From positions 1,116,001 to 1,180,000 of the forward strand of contig NZ_JBIWFB010000001.1 of the NCBI RefSeq assembly GCF_044762855.1: a stretch of 64,000 nucleotides of DNA. The letters are read 5' to 3'. The first letter of the stretch is position 1. Every line of letters begins with the position of its first letter. Made by a program: the position numbers and the translations under genes. The notes below the pieces were generated by a model. That model was not told the DNA's origin. It made no database searches and saw only the letters and a list, made by a program, of their open reading frames with translations. The DNA comes from Psychrobacillus sp044762855 (GTDB lineage: Bacteria; Bacillota; Bacilli; Bacillales_A; Planococcaceae). Below are positions 1 to 9,299 of this stretch, in pieces.

Positions 1-1173
1 GTAGCGGCTATTTGTTTGTATGCTGCAATAACAGCTGGATATCAAGGTGCACTTATGGCGCCGACGGAGATTTTAGCCGAACAACATGCCAGCTCTTTAG
101 ATGAATGGTTAGCGCCAATTGGGATAAAAATTGCGCTTCTTACAGGGTCGACAAAAGCAAAAGCACGTCGCGCAGTACTAGAAAATCTAGAAGCCGGGAA
201 TATCGATTTATTAATCGGAACTCATGCATTAATTCAGCCAGATGTGACCTTTAAAAAGCTTGGTTTAGTAATTACGGATGAACAGCATCGATTCGGTGTC
301 GAACAACGAAGAGTGTTAAAAGAAAAAGGCGAAAATCCCGATGTATTGTTTATGACGGCAACTCCGATACCAAGAACTTTGGCGATTACTGCTTTTGGAG
401 AAATGGACGTCTCGATTATTGACGAAATGCCTGCAGGGCGTAAGAAAATTGATACATATTGGATGAAGCAGGAACAGCTTCATAAATTGATTGTACGCTT
501 AAAAGCAGAACTGACAAAAGGAAGACAAGCCTATATAATTTGTCCGCTTATCGAAGAGTCCGAAAAACTAGATGTTCAAAATGCTGTCGATGTGTACAAT
601 ATGATGGCTACAGAACTTGGTAATGATTATTCAGTTGGCTTGATGCATGGTCGCCTGCATCCGGATGAGAAAGATGAAGTGATGCGTAGTTTTTCAGATG
701 GGGAAGTGAAGGTACTTGTTTCTACAACGGTTGTGGAAGTTGGAGTGAATGTACCAAACGCAACATTTATGATTATTTTCGATGCGGAACGGTTTGGCCT
801 TGCGCAGCTTCACCAGTTAAGGGGACGAGTAGGACGAGGGGAGCATCAGTCCTACTGTATCTTACTTGCAGATCCAAAATCAGAAGAAGGTAAAGAACGA
901 ATGATGTCTATGACCGAGACGAATGATGGGTTCGTTTTGGCGGAAAAAGATTTAGAGCTAAGGGGTCCTGGAGATTTTTTCGGTCGTAAACAAAGTGGGC
1001 TACCAGAATTTAAGGTGGCGGATCTTGTACATGATTATCGAGCGCTTAATACAGCAAAGGTAGATGCCGAAAAGCTGTTAAATTCGGATGATTTTTGGAA
1101 GTCTGAAGAAATGGAAGCGCTCAGGGCGATTCTCATTGATTCGAAAGCACTAGACGGAGAACGTATCGATTAA
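1..1173 (+). CDS. recG: ATP-dependent DNA helicase RecG (5' truncated by window edge)
   Basis: RecG remodels stalled replication forks and branch-migrates Holliday junctions. The reading frame is open from base 1 (VAAICLYAAITAG), so the window cuts the gene just after the Walker A motif. Visible superfamily 2 helicase motifs are DEQHRFGVEQR (motif II), FMTATPIPRTLA (motif III) and QLRGRVGRG (motif VI). About 390 residues remain of the roughly 680 usual for the family. The C-terminal RecG tail ends normally and is followed by a hairpin terminator. In B. subtilis recG also lies directly before fapR. Confidence 0.97.
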   Translation, partial: VAAICLYAAITAGYQGALMAPTEILAEQHASSLDEWLAPIGIKIALLTGSTKAKARRAVLENLEAGNIDLLIGTHALIQPDVTFKKLGLVITDEQHRFGVEQRRVLKEKGENPDVLFMTATPIPRTLAITAFGEMDVSIIDEMPAGRKKIDTYWMKQEQLHKLIVRLKAELTKGRQAYIICPLIEESEKLDVQNAVDVYNMMATELGNDYSVGLMHGRLHPDEKDEVMRSFSDGEVKVLVSTTVVEVGVNVPNATFMIIFDAERFGLAQLHQLRGRVGRGEHQSYCILLADPKSEEGKERMMSMTETNDGFVLAEKDLELRGPGDFFGRKQSGLPEFKVADLVHDYRALNTAKVDAEKLLNSDDFWKSEEMEALRAILIDSKALDGERID

Positions 1174-1176
1174 GAA

Positions 1177-1217
1177 GAATGCAAGAAGGATGGAAATCTA
1201 TTCTTGCATTCTTTTTT
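1177..1217 (+). terminator. Rho-independent terminator after recG
   Basis: An 11-bp perfect stem (GAATGCAAGAA at 1177-1187 pairing with 1201-1211) is separated by a 13-nt loop and followed by a run of T. It ends the transcript that includes recG. The 3' arm also supplies the -35 hexamer of the fapR promoter. Confidence 0.9.
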
Positions 1218-1253
1218 TAATATTTATATACTGATATTAGTACCAAGTGCTAA
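1204..1253 (+). promoter_or_regulatory. fapR promoter with FapR operator
   Basis: TTGCAT (1204-1209), a 17-bp spacer and TATACT (1227-1232) form a plausible SigA promoter. Directly downstream, 1237-1253 reads TTAGTACCAAGTGCTAA, an imperfect palindrome that closely matches the FapR box known from Bacillus (TTAGTACCTGGTACTAA type). The operator covers the expected start point. It predicts autorepression of fapR-plsX-fabD-fabG, relieved by malonyl-CoA. Confidence 0.8.
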
Positions 1254-1268
1254 AATGGTGGTGATTGG

Positions 1269-1835
1269 ATGAAATACACTAAAAAAGACAGACAACAACT
1301 ACTTCTAGAGACATTAGATAAAAATCCATTTATCACAGATGAAAAATTAGCTTCGACATTCAACGTAAGCGTTCAAACAATTCGTCTTGATCGAATGGAG
1401 TTATCTATACCGGAATTACGTGAACGTATAAAATCAGTAGCGGCACATAATTTTGGGGAAGAAGTGAAGTCACTTCCGCTAAATGAGGTAATTGGAGAAA
1501 TTATTGATATTGATTTGGACAAACAAGCTATTTCTATATTGGATATTACACAAGATCATGTATTTGCAAGAAATGGCATTGCAAGGGGACATCATTTGTT
1601 TGCCCAAGCAAATTCTTTGGCGGTAGCAGTGATAAATGATGAACTAGCTCTTACTCGAAAATCTACCATTACGTTTGTGAAACCTGTCAAAGCAGGGGAT
1701 AGAGTAATTGCAAAGGCTGTCGTGTTATCAAGTGATACTGAAAAAAATAGCACGCTAATAGAAGTGACTAGTAAAGTAGAAAATGATACTGTTTTTATCG
1801 GACAATTTAGTATGTACCGTGTGACAAAGTCTTAA
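1269..1835 (+). CDS. fapR: Transcription factor FapR, fatty acid/phospholipid synthesis repressor
   Basis: FapR represses lipid synthesis genes and is released by malonyl-CoA binding. The 188-residue protein has an N-terminal DeoR-like helix-turn-helix (about residues 20-50, ITDEKLASTFNVSVQTIRLD). A linker helix follows, then a hot-dog fold effector domain with the segment NGIARGHHLFAQANSLAVA. Length matches the B. subtilis protein (188). The ATG at 1269 follows a GGTGGTGATT ribosome binding site. It is the first gene of the lipid cluster and has its own operator just upstream. Confidence 0.97.
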   Translation: MKYTKKDRQQLLLETLDKNPFITDEKLASTFNVSVQTIRLDRMELSIPELRERIKSVAAHNFGEEVKSLPLNEVIGEIIDIDLDKQAISILDITQDHVFARNGIARGHHLFAQANSLAVAVINDELALTRKSTITFVKPVKAGDRVIAKAVVLSSDTEKNSTLIEVTSKVENDTVFIGQFSMYRVTKS

Positions 1836-1851
1836 ATAAAGGTGATGACAA

Positions 1852-2847
1852 ATGAAAATTTCCATTGATGCAATGGGTGGAGATAATGCCCCGCATGAAA
1901 TTGTAAAAGGTGTATATGAAGCGCTACAAGCTTTTGATGATATTGAAATCCAGTTATACGGGGATGAACAAAAGCTAGCTTCTCTCCTTACAGCACATGA
2001 ACGATTAACAGTGATCCATACAGATGAGGTAATCTCTGGGACGGATGAACCAGTCCGCGCTATTCGAAGAAAGAAAAACTCTTCCTTAGTTAAAATGGCT
2101 GAATCTGTGAAAAACGGTGAATCAGATGCATGTGTTTCGGCTGGAAATACAGGGGCTTTGATGGCTGCTGGTTTATTTGTTGTTGGACGTATTGATCAAG
2201 TAGATCGACCGGCTTTAGCACCGACATTACCCACGCTTGATGGCCAAGGATTTGTCATGCTCGATTTAGGGGCGAATTCAGACGCAAAGCCGGAGCACTT
2301 AGAGCAGTTCGCAGTTATGGGGAGTGTCTATGCTGAAAAAGTACGTGGCATTGCAAATCCTCGTGTTGGGCTATTAAATATCGGTACAGAAGATATTAAA
2401 GGAAACGAGCTAACAAAAGCTGCTTTCGAATTATTGAAAAATGCACCGATTAACTTTATTGGCAATGTGGAGTCTCGCGATTTATTAAATGGTGTTGCGG
2501 ATGTTGTAGTAACAGATGGTTTTACAGGTAATATGGTGTTGAAAACAATTGAAGGTACTGCATCAAGTATTTTTACATTGCTAAAAGAAGCGTTTAATAC
2601 TTCTACAAAAACAAAACTCTCCGCTTTATTAGTAAAAGACCAGCTTCGTGGATTGAAAAACAAGTTGGACTACACAGAGTATGGCGGGGCTGGATTATTT
2701 GGCTTAAAAGCACCTGTTATTAAAGCGCATGGCTCATCCAATGCGAACGCTATTTTCCATGCAATCCGTCAAGCAAGAACAATGGTGGAGTACGATGTGT
2801 GTGGAATTATTCAAAGTACGTTACGAAAGGAATTATCCAATGACTAA
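1852..2847 (+). CDS. plsX: Phosphate acyltransferase PlsX
   Basis: PlsX converts acyl-ACP to acyl-phosphate, the donor for PlsY in phosphatidic acid synthesis, and works at the membrane face. The 331-residue protein begins with the family signature MKISIDAMGGDNAP and carries SAGNTGALMAAG and DGFTGNMVLKTIEG. A ribosome site (AAAGGTGATG) precedes ATG 1852. Its last 8 bases overlap fabD, which suggests translational coupling within the fapR operon. Confidence 0.97.
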   Translation: MKISIDAMGGDNAPHEIVKGVYEALQAFDDIEIQLYGDEQKLASLLTAHERLTVIHTDEVISGTDEPVRAIRRKKNSSLVKMAESVKNGESDACVSAGNTGALMAAGLFVVGRIDQVDRPALAPTLPTLDGQGFVMLDLGANSDAKPEHLEQFAVMGSVYAEKVRGIANPRVGLLNIGTEDIKGNELTKAAFELLKNAPINFIGNVESRDLLNGVADVVVTDGFTGNMVLKTIEGTASSIFTLLKEAFNTSTKTKLSALLVKDQLRGLKNKLDYTEYGGAGLFGLKAPVIKAHGSSNANAIFHAIRQARTMVEYDVCGIIQSTLRKELSND

Positions 2848-3790
2848 AATTGCATTTATTTTTCCAGGACAAGGTTCCCAATCGGTTGGGATGGGGCAAG
2901 AACTGATCGAAACAAATGAAGAAAGTAAAAAGTATTACGATCAAGCAGATGAAGTGTTAGGATTTTCTTTATCGAACATTATGTTACAAGGTCCTGCGGA
3001 GGAATTGACAAAAACATACAATGCACAACCTGCTTTGCTTACGACTAGTACAATGGTGGCAAAACAATTGCTTGCCGCAGGAATTTCACCTGATTATACG
3101 GCTGGTCACAGTTTAGGTGAGTATTCCGCACTTGTTGCATCAGGTGTACTAAGCTTTGAAGATGCTGTTTTATTAGTGCATAAAAGAGGTCTTTTTATGA
3201 ATGAAGCAGTACCTGCTGGTGAAGGGGCAATGGCTGCTATTTTAGGGTTAGATAAAGAGTCCTTAATCGAAGTAACGAAAGAAGTATCTGCAAATGGTGA
3301 AACTGTGCAAGTAGCTAACTTAAACTGCCCTGGTCAAATCGTTATTTCTGGAACTGCAGCTGGAGTGGAAGAAGCTTCTGTAAAAGCAAAAGAAGCTGGT
3401 GCCAAAAGAGCAATTCCTCTAGTAGTTAGCGGACCGTTCCATTCGGAGTTAATGCGACCAGCAGCAGCTAAATTAGATGCTGCCATTTCTTCGATTGATT
3501 TAAAAGAAGCAGACACACCAGTTATATCGAATGTAACAGCACTTCCGGTAACTGAAAGTGCGACTATTAAAAACTTATTAGTGGAGCAGCTTTATTCACC
3601 TGTTCGATGGGAAGAATCAGTCGGGAAAATGATCGAACTAGGCGTAACTACATTTATCGAATGTGGACCAGGTAAAGTACTCAGTGGATTAGTGAAAAAA
3701 ATCGATCGTTCTGTTACTACTTATTGCGTACATGATGAGGAATCATTGCATCAAGTAATAGACTTGTTAGGAGGGAATAAAAATGGGTAA
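2840..3790 (+). CDS. fabD: Malonyl-CoA:ACP transacylase FabD
   Basis: FabD loads malonyl groups onto acyl carrier protein for chain elongation. An upstream in-frame start at 2729 is possible, but ATG 2840 begins the conserved sequence MTKIAFIFPGQGSQ and gives the usual length (316 residues). The nucleophile is Ser91 in GHSLGEYSA. The active-site His is in SGPFHSELM, and QIVISG and ECGPGKVLSGL follow the family pattern. It overlaps plsX upstream and fabG downstream (8 bp each), so the genes form one operon. Confidence 0.96.
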   Translation: MTKIAFIFPGQGSQSVGMGQELIETNEESKKYYDQADEVLGFSLSNIMLQGPAEELTKTYNAQPALLTTSTMVAKQLLAAGISPDYTAGHSLGEYSALVASGVLSFEDAVLLVHKRGLFMNEAVPAGEGAMAAILGLDKESLIEVTKEVSANGETVQVANLNCPGQIVISGTAAGVEEASVKAKEAGAKRAIPLVVSGPFHSELMRPAAAKLDAAISSIDLKEADTPVISNVTALPVTESATIKNLLVEQLYSPVRWEESVGKMIELGVTTFIECGPGKVLSGLVKKIDRSVTTYCVHDEESLHQVIDLLGGNKNG

Positions 3791-4529
3791 ATTAGACGGG
3801 AAATCAGCAATCGTAACAGGTGCATCTCGCGGGATTGGAAAAGATATAGCCTTATATCTTTCAAAAGAAGGTGCAAAAGTTGCGGTGAATTATAGTGGAA
3901 GCAAGGAAAAAGCAGAAGCAGTAGTAGAAGAAATTAAAGCACTTGGTGGCGAAGCATTTGCGTTTCAAGCAAATGTCGATCAGTCAGAAGATATTAAAGA
4001 ATTGGTGAGTGCTACATTAGAACAATTCGGATCCATTGACATTTTAGTAAATAATGCAGGTATAACCCGTGATAATTTACTGATGCGTATGAAAGAACAG
4101 GAATGGGATGATGTACTTAATACGAATTTAAAAGGTGTGTTCCTGTGTACAAAAGCTGTCACAAGACAAATGATGAAACAACGTGCTGGTCGTATTATTA
4201 ATATTACATCCATCGTTGGTGTATCTGGAAATCCAGGACAAGCGAATTATGTAGCGGCAAAAGCGGGTGTTATTGGATTAACTAAAACATCAGCATTAGA
4301 ACTTGCAAGTCGTAATATTACAGTGAACTCGGTTGCTCCAGGATTTATCACAACCGATATGACAGACGCGCTTCCAGAAGAAGTAAAATCACAAATGCTA
4401 AGTCAAATCCCGCTTGCTAAGTTCGGTAACACCGAAGATATTGCAAAAGCAGTTGCTTTTTTAGCGTCGGATGATGCAAACTATATTACTGGGCAAACAC
4501 TACATGTAAATGGTGGAATGTTCATGTAA
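3783..4529 (+). CDS. fabG: 3-oxoacyl-ACP reductase FabG
   Basis: FabG is the NADPH-dependent first reductase of the fatty acid elongation cycle. The 248-residue short-chain dehydrogenase has the cofactor motif GASRGIG near the N-terminus, NNAG and the catalytic pair Tyr156/Lys160 (YVAAK). The C-terminal NGGMFM tail is typical of FabG. ATG 3783 lies inside the end of fabD, preceded by GGAGGG. A short gap with a possible promoter separates it from acpP. Confidence 0.96.
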   Translation: MGKLDGKSAIVTGASRGIGKDIALYLSKEGAKVAVNYSGSKEKAEAVVEEIKALGGEAFAFQANVDQSEDIKELVSATLEQFGSIDILVNNAGITRDNLLMRMKEQEWDDVLNTNLKGVFLCTKAVTRQMMKQRAGRIINITSIVGVSGNPGQANYVAAKAGVIGLTKTSALELASRNITVNSVAPGFITTDMTDALPEEVKSQMLSQIPLAKFGNTEDIAKAVAFLASDDANYITGQTLHVNGGMFM

Positions 4530-4536
4530 TCTCCTC

Positions 4537-4565
4537 TTTCATTAGCAGGGATAATTTTGTATAAT
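4537..4565 (+). promoter_or_regulatory. Possible acpP promoter
   Basis: A perfect -10 hexamer TATAAT lies at 4560-4565, 17 bp after a weak TTTCAT (4537-4542). An extra promoter would fit the high demand for acyl carrier protein. The weak -35 keeps this tentative. Confidence 0.35.
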
Positions 4566-4586
4566 CATTGAGGGGAGGTGACTAAT

Positions 4587-4823
4587 GTGTCAACAGTATT
4601 AGAACGCGTAACAAAAGTAATCGTTGATCGTCTAGGTGTAGACGAGAGCGAAGTGAAACTAGAAGCATCTTTCCGTGATGATCTAGGTGCTGACTCCCTA
4701 GATGTAGTTGAATTAGTAATGGAACTGGAAGATGAGTTCGATATGGAAATTTCAGATGAAGATGCTGAAAACATTTCAACTGTAGGTAGTGCAGTTAGCT
4801 ATATTGAAAGTAAACAAAGCTAA
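4587..4823 (+). CDS. acpP: Acyl carrier protein
   Basis: AcpP carries growing acyl chains on a 4'-phosphopantetheine arm. The attachment Ser37 is in DLGADSLD. The acidic helical sequence VELVMELEDEFDMEI is nearly invariant in Bacillales. A longer frame opens at GTG 4578, but that codon sits inside the ribosome site AGGGGAGGTG (4571-4580). GTG 4587 is therefore preferred: it gives 78 residues with a 6-nt spacing. A strong terminator follows. Confidence 0.96.
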   Translation: MSTVLERVTKVIVDRLGVDESEVKLEASFRDDLGADSLDVVELVMELEDEFDMEISDEDAENISTVGSAVSYIESKQS

Positions 4824-4838
4824 TGACAAATAGCGAAA

Positions 4839-4893
4839 AGAGACGTCCTACTTATTCCAAGTGAATAAGGGCAGGGCGTCTCTATTTCTTTTT
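4839..4893 (+). terminator. Rho-independent terminator after acpP
   Basis: AGAGACG (4839-4845) and CTTATTC pair with GAATAAG and CGTCTCT (ending 4883) in a two-part stem with an internal loop. A T-rich tail follows. It closes the lipid operon before rnc. Confidence 0.8.
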
Positions 4894-4920
4894 GCACAAT
4901 GCTTTATAAACAGGTAAACT
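4892..4920 (+). promoter_or_regulatory. Probable rnc-smc-ftsY promoter
   Basis: TTGCAC (4892-4897), a 17-bp spacer and TAAACT (4915-4920) resemble a SigA promoter, placed immediately after the acpP terminator. The same -10 variant appears in front of ylxM. Confidence 0.5.
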
Positions 4921-4968
4921 TAAAAGCATACATGACAAAGCGAAAAAAGTGAGGAAGGCAGATTATTC

Positions 4969-5727
4969 ATGAAAGTAAATCGTAAAAATAATCATACAAG
5001 AAAAACAGTATTCTCTGAAAATGTCAAAGAAAAGTTTGAGCAATTTCAGCAACATTTTCAAATTCATTTTAATAATCCAGCACTATTGTATCAAGCCTTT
5101 ACCCATTCATCCTATGTGAATGAGCATCGACGGAAATTTTTTGCCGATAATGAACGCTTAGAATTTCTTGGTGACGCCGTGCTAGAGTTATCCGTTTCTC
5201 AATATTTGTTTCAGCAATATACGATGATGAGTGAGGGAGAGTTAACAAAGCTCCGTGCAGCAATCGTTTGTGAGCCTTCGCTCGTGTTATTTGCCAATGA
5301 GTTAGATTTTGGTCAATATGTATTGCTTGGAAAAGGAGAAGAGCTAACAGGCGGACGAGAAAGACCAGCATTACTTGCGGACGTTTTTGAAGCGTTTGTA
5401 GGTGCATTATACTTGGATCAGGGATTAGACGAAGTCGTCTCCTTTCTAGAAAAAATTGTTTTTCCGAAAATAGAGCTCGGTGCTTTTTCGCATGTGATGG
5501 ATTATAAAAGTCAGTTACAAGAAGTTATTCAACAACATAATAATGGGACACTTAGCTATGAAATTGTAGAGGAAACAGGACCTGCACATAATCGCACGTT
5601 TGTTTCGCGCGTCCTACTAAATGCAAAAGAATTAGGAATAGGAAAAGGTCGTTCTAAAAAAGAAGCAGAGCAACAGGCGGCAAGACTTGCAATACTTGCA
5701 ATAAAGGATCAAGAACAGGGGGAATAA
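4969..5727 (+). CDS. rnc: Ribonuclease III
   Basis: RNase III cleaves double-stranded RNA, including rRNA precursors and scRNA. The 252-residue protein has the catalytic signature NERLEFLGDAVLEL at residues 61-74. The remaining acidic residues lie in LLADVFEAFVGALYLD. A C-terminal double-stranded RNA-binding domain spans about residues 175-248 (GKGRSKKEAEQQAARLA). Length agrees with the B. subtilis enzyme (249). A GAGGAAGG ribosome site lies upstream, and only 3 bp separate it from smc. Confidence 0.96.
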   Translation: MKVNRKNNHTRKTVFSENVKEKFEQFQQHFQIHFNNPALLYQAFTHSSYVNEHRRKFFADNERLEFLGDAVLELSVSQYLFQQYTMMSEGELTKLRAAIVCEPSLVLFANELDFGQYVLLGKGEELTGGRERPALLADVFEAFVGALYLDQGLDEVVSFLEKIVFPKIELGAFSHVMDYKSQLQEVIQQHNNGTLSYEIVEETGPAHNRTFVSRVLLNAKELGIGKGRSKKEAEQQAARLAILAIKDQEQGE

Positions 5728-5730
5728 TAA

Positions 5731-8700
5731 TTGTTCCTTAAAAGATTGGAAATTATTGGTTTTAAATCATTTGCAGATCGAATTGGCATAGATTTTGTAC
5801 CCGGTGTTACAGCGGTTGTCGGTCCAAATGGTAGTGGGAAAAGTAATGTAACGGATGCAATACGATGGGTATTAGGAGAACAATCCGCTAAATCACTTCG
5901 TGGTGCGAAAATGGAAGATGTTATTTTTGCGGGAAGTGATTCTAGAAAAGCGTTAAACTTTGCAGAAGTTACATTAATACTGGATAACTCGGATAACTTA
6001 ATTCCGCTTGATTTTGCAGAAATTAATGTTACTAGAAGGGTTTTCAGGTCTGGTGATAGCGAATATTTATTGAACAAACAAACATGTAGATTAAAGGATA
6101 TTACGGACTTGTTTATGGATTCTGGTCTTGGAAAAGAAGCTTTTTCGATTATTTCCCAAGGTCGTGTCGATGAAATTTTAAATAGTCGTCCGGAAGATAG
6201 AAGAACTATTTTTGAAGAAACTGCTGGAGTACTAAAATACAAACAGCGAAAAAAGAAAGCTGAATTTAAACTAATCGAGACGGACGATAATTTGAACCGT
6301 GTTTTAGATATATTGCATGAATTAGACGGTCGTATGGAGCCTTTGCAAATTCAGTCTTCTCTTGCATCCGATTATTTGAGAATGTCCGAAGAGCTAAAAG
6401 GTATTGAGATTGCTGTAATTGCACATGATTTACGATTATATGTTCAAGAAAACGCTACATTACATAGTAAATTACAAGCAATGGAAGAAACAAAAAAAGC
6501 ACTTTTAGAACAAATTCATACGATGGAAACTTCTGTCCAAAAAGACCGCAAAACAATGACTCAGATAGATGAAAAGTTAGATTCGGAACAAAGTGAATTG
6601 GTAGAGACAAGTTCTGAATTAGAACGTTTAGAAGGTCGCAAGCTTTTACTTGCAGAAAAGCAACATAATGCAAGTCAGCAAATTTCACAACTAAGAAATA
6701 CACTACAAGAAGAACAAGAAAGACTTATTTCTTTTGAGCAACAATTAAAAGAAAATAATATTTCCAAATCAGAAAAACAAATTCTGTTAAAAGAGCTTCG
6801 TGCTAAAAAGCATCAAATCGATCTTGTATTAAGTAAATCGGCTTCAGAAGTAGAAGACGAAATAGAAGAGTTAAAAAGCACTTATATCGATTTGTTAAAC
6901 GAAGAAGCAACGATGAAAAATGAAATGAAGCATATGGAGCAGCAATTGCATTTTGAACATGTTTCTTCGGAAAAAATGATTGAAGACTACCGTGACATAA
7001 AAGAAGAGCTTGAAAAACTGACGTCCCGTAAACAAGAACTAGACAAATTGCTAGCAACTTGCCAAAAAGAATTAGAACAAAAACTACGAGACTATGCACA
7101 GAAACGGGAAACATCGGAACGTTTAGAAACAACATTTGAAGATCAACAAACGATGCTACAAAAAGCGTATCAAATGAAACATCAAATGCAAGCTAGAAAA
7201 GATTCATTAGAAGAGTTGGAGTCCGAGTTCTCCGGATTTTTCCAAGGAGTAAAAGAAATATTAAAAGCAAGAGATAAAAAAGAATTACAAGGTATTCATG
7301 GGGCAGTAGCAGAACTAATCCAAATACCACATGAGTACATGAATGCAATCGATACGGCTATTGGCCAACAATCCCAGCATATTATTACCGATACGAGCCA
7401 AGATGCCCGCAAGGCGATTGAATGGTTAAAAAAGAAAAGGGTTGGTAGAGCAACATTTTTACCGCTCCAAGTCATGAAATCCCGTAAATTAAACGAGCAT
7501 ACACTAGCTTCGATTAGTGAGCACCCATCATATGTCAATACAGCGGATAAGCTTGTCAATTACAGTGATGGCTATCAAATTATTGTGGAAAACTTACTTG
7601 GAAATATTATTATTGCAAAAGACTTAAAAGGTGCCAATGAAATGGCGTCTCGTTTGCAATATAAATTCCGATTTGTCACGTTGGATGGAGACGTTGTAAA
7701 TGCGGGCGGTTCCCTCACTGGTGGATCTGTTAAACAGCAATCTTCACTGTTTACTCGAAAAGCGGAGCTGGACCAATTAAATGACAAGCTAATTGAACTA
7801 GAAAAGTCTGTTTACCAAGCGGAAAAAGCTGTTTCTTCTAGAAAACAAGAAGTGCAGCAGTTAAAAATTGAGTTGGAGGAAACTCGACTTGCTGGTGAAA
7901 CATTACGAGGAGAAGAGCATAGACTGCTTTCTGAAACGAGAGAATGTGCAGCCATCATTTCCCGACTGACCCATCAATTACTAGAGTACGATGAGGAAAA
8001 AACGGAAAAAAATCATTTGCAAGAGAACCTAGTGCGTAAAAAAGAACAAACAGCGGTAAGAAATGCGGAGATTAAGGAATCATTAGCTACCATTACGCAA
8101 ACGATTGATCAACTCCAATTGTTGAAACAACAATCCATTGAGGAAAAAGACAAGTTTCAAAATGAGCTTGGGGAGCTATTATCCCAAATTGCTGTCGTAA
8201 ACGAACAAGTTTCTCAGCAAGAAAAAGAAAAAGTTCAGCTAGAAAGCTCTATTTTAACGAGTACCCAAAAAGTGGCCACATTACAAAAAGAAATTGCCTG
8301 GTATGAAAATGATGAACAAGGTGGTACTACTGCGGAAGAACTGGTGGTACTGATTGGTCAACTGAAAGACAAAAAAGATCATTTAGTGGAACAAATTCAA
8401 GCGGCTAAAACAAATAGGCTGGACCTTGTTCACCAAATAAGTAAATTGGAACACGCGTTAAAAGAAGTACAAAATGAGGCAAATCTTCATACAAATGTAG
8501 AGCGAGATTTGGAAATCAAGTTAAGCAAGTTAGAAGTAGAGATGCATACTTTACAAAAACATTTAGAAGAAACATATGACATGACTCTAGAAGAAGCAGA
8601 GCGTGATTATCCATTTACGCTGGAAGAAGATTCGGCTCGTAAGAAAGTGAAGCTACTGAAACTTTCTATTGAGGAATTAGGACCGATTAATTTAGGGTCT

Positions 8701-9285
8701 ATTCAAGAATTCGAGCAAGTGAGTGAACGCCATGCATTTCTGACCGAACAAAGAGAAGATTTGCTATCTGCACAAGAAACATTGCATGAAGTGATTAAAG
8801 AGATGGACGAAGAGATGACAATTCGTTTTGAAACGACTTTCCATGATATACAGAAGCATTTTAAAGTAGTGTTCCGCGAATTGTTCGGTGGTGGTCAGGC
8901 TGATTTAATACTCACAGATCCGACTTCTTTGTTGGATACAGGTATTGATATAATCGCACAGCCTCCAGGAAAGAAATTGCAAAACCTTTCCTTGTTATCA
9001 GGTGGGGAGCGCGCGCTTACAGCGATTGCGTTGCTGTTTGCAATTCTTCACACAAGACCAGTTCCATTTTGTATTCTGGATGAAGTAGAAGCGGCGCTAG
9101 ACGAAGCAAATGTCACGCGTTATAGTGAGTATTTGAAGAAGTTTAGTCACAATACGCAATTTATCGTTATCACACATAGAAAAGGTACGATGGAAGGCGC
9201 GGATGTGTTGTATGGTATTACAATGCAAGAGTCCGGAATTTCAAAATTAGTTTCTGTTAAACTAGAAGAACAATTAGTGACGTAA
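5731..9285 (+). CDS. smc: Chromosome segregation protein SMC
   Basis: SMC is the condensin ATPase that, with ScpA and ScpB, organises and segregates the chromosome. The 1184-residue protein has Walker A GPNGSGKS at residues 31-38, followed by the Q-loop region. Two long coiled coils flank a hinge (about residues 500-650, with GDVVNAGGSLTGG). The ABC signature LLSGGERA is near residue 1090 and Walker B CILDEVEAALDEAN near 1113. It starts with TTG 5731 after AGGGGGA; this start gives the conserved MFLKRLEIIGFKSFA. It is followed directly by ftsY, as in B. subtilis. Confidence 0.97.
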   Translation: MFLKRLEIIGFKSFADRIGIDFVPGVTAVVGPNGSGKSNVTDAIRWVLGEQSAKSLRGAKMEDVIFAGSDSRKALNFAEVTLILDNSDNLIPLDFAEINVTRRVFRSGDSEYLLNKQTCRLKDITDLFMDSGLGKEAFSIISQGRVDEILNSRPEDRRTIFEETAGVLKYKQRKKKAEFKLIETDDNLNRVLDILHELDGRMEPLQIQSSLASDYLRMSEELKGIEIAVIAHDLRLYVQENATLHSKLQAMEETKKALLEQIHTMETSVQKDRKTMTQIDEKLDSEQSELVETSSELERLEGRKLLLAEKQHNASQQISQLRNTLQEEQERLISFEQQLKENNISKSEKQILLKELRAKKHQIDLVLSKSASEVEDEIEELKSTYIDLLNEEATMKNEMKHMEQQLHFEHVSSEKMIEDYRDIKEELEKLTSRKQELDKLLATCQKELEQKLRDYAQKRETSERLETTFEDQQTMLQKAYQMKHQMQARKDSLEELESEFSGFFQGVKEILKARDKKELQGIHGAVAELIQIPHEYMNAIDTAIGQQSQHIITDTSQDARKAIEWLKKKRVGRATFLPLQVMKSRKLNEHTLASISEHPSYVNTADKLVNYSDGYQIIVENLLGNIIIAKDLKGANEMASRLQYKFRFVTLDGDVVNAGGSLTGGSVKQQSSLFTRKAELDQLNDKLIELEKSVYQAEKAVSSRKQEVQQLKIELEETRLAGETLRGEEHRLLSETRECAAIISRLTHQLLEYDEEKTEKNHLQENLVRKKEQTAVRNAEIKESLATITQTIDQLQLLKQQSIEEKDKFQNELGELLSQIAVVNEQVSQQEKEKVQLESSILTSTQKVATLQKEIAWYENDEQGGTTAEELVVLIGQLKDKKDHLVEQIQAAKTNRLDLVHQISKLEHALKEVQNEANLHTNVERDLEIKLSKLEVEMHTLQKHLEETYDMTLEEAERDYPFTLEEDSARKKVKLLKLSIEELGPINLGSIQEFEQVSERHAFLTEQREDLLSAQETLHEVIKEMDEEMTIRFETTFHDIQKHFKVVFRELFGGGQADLILTDPTSLLDTGIDIIAQPPGKKLQNLSLLSGGERALTAIALLFAILHTRPVPFCILDEVEAALDEANVTRYSEYLKKFSHNTQFIVITHRKGTMEGADVLYGITMQESGISKLVSVKLEEQLVT

Positions 9286-9299
9286 AGGAGTTTAGTTGA

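Noticed and set aside
2729..2839. Longer N-terminus for FabD
   Set aside because: The extension lies inside plsX in another frame, and the conserved FabD start MTKIAFIFPGQ is at 2840.
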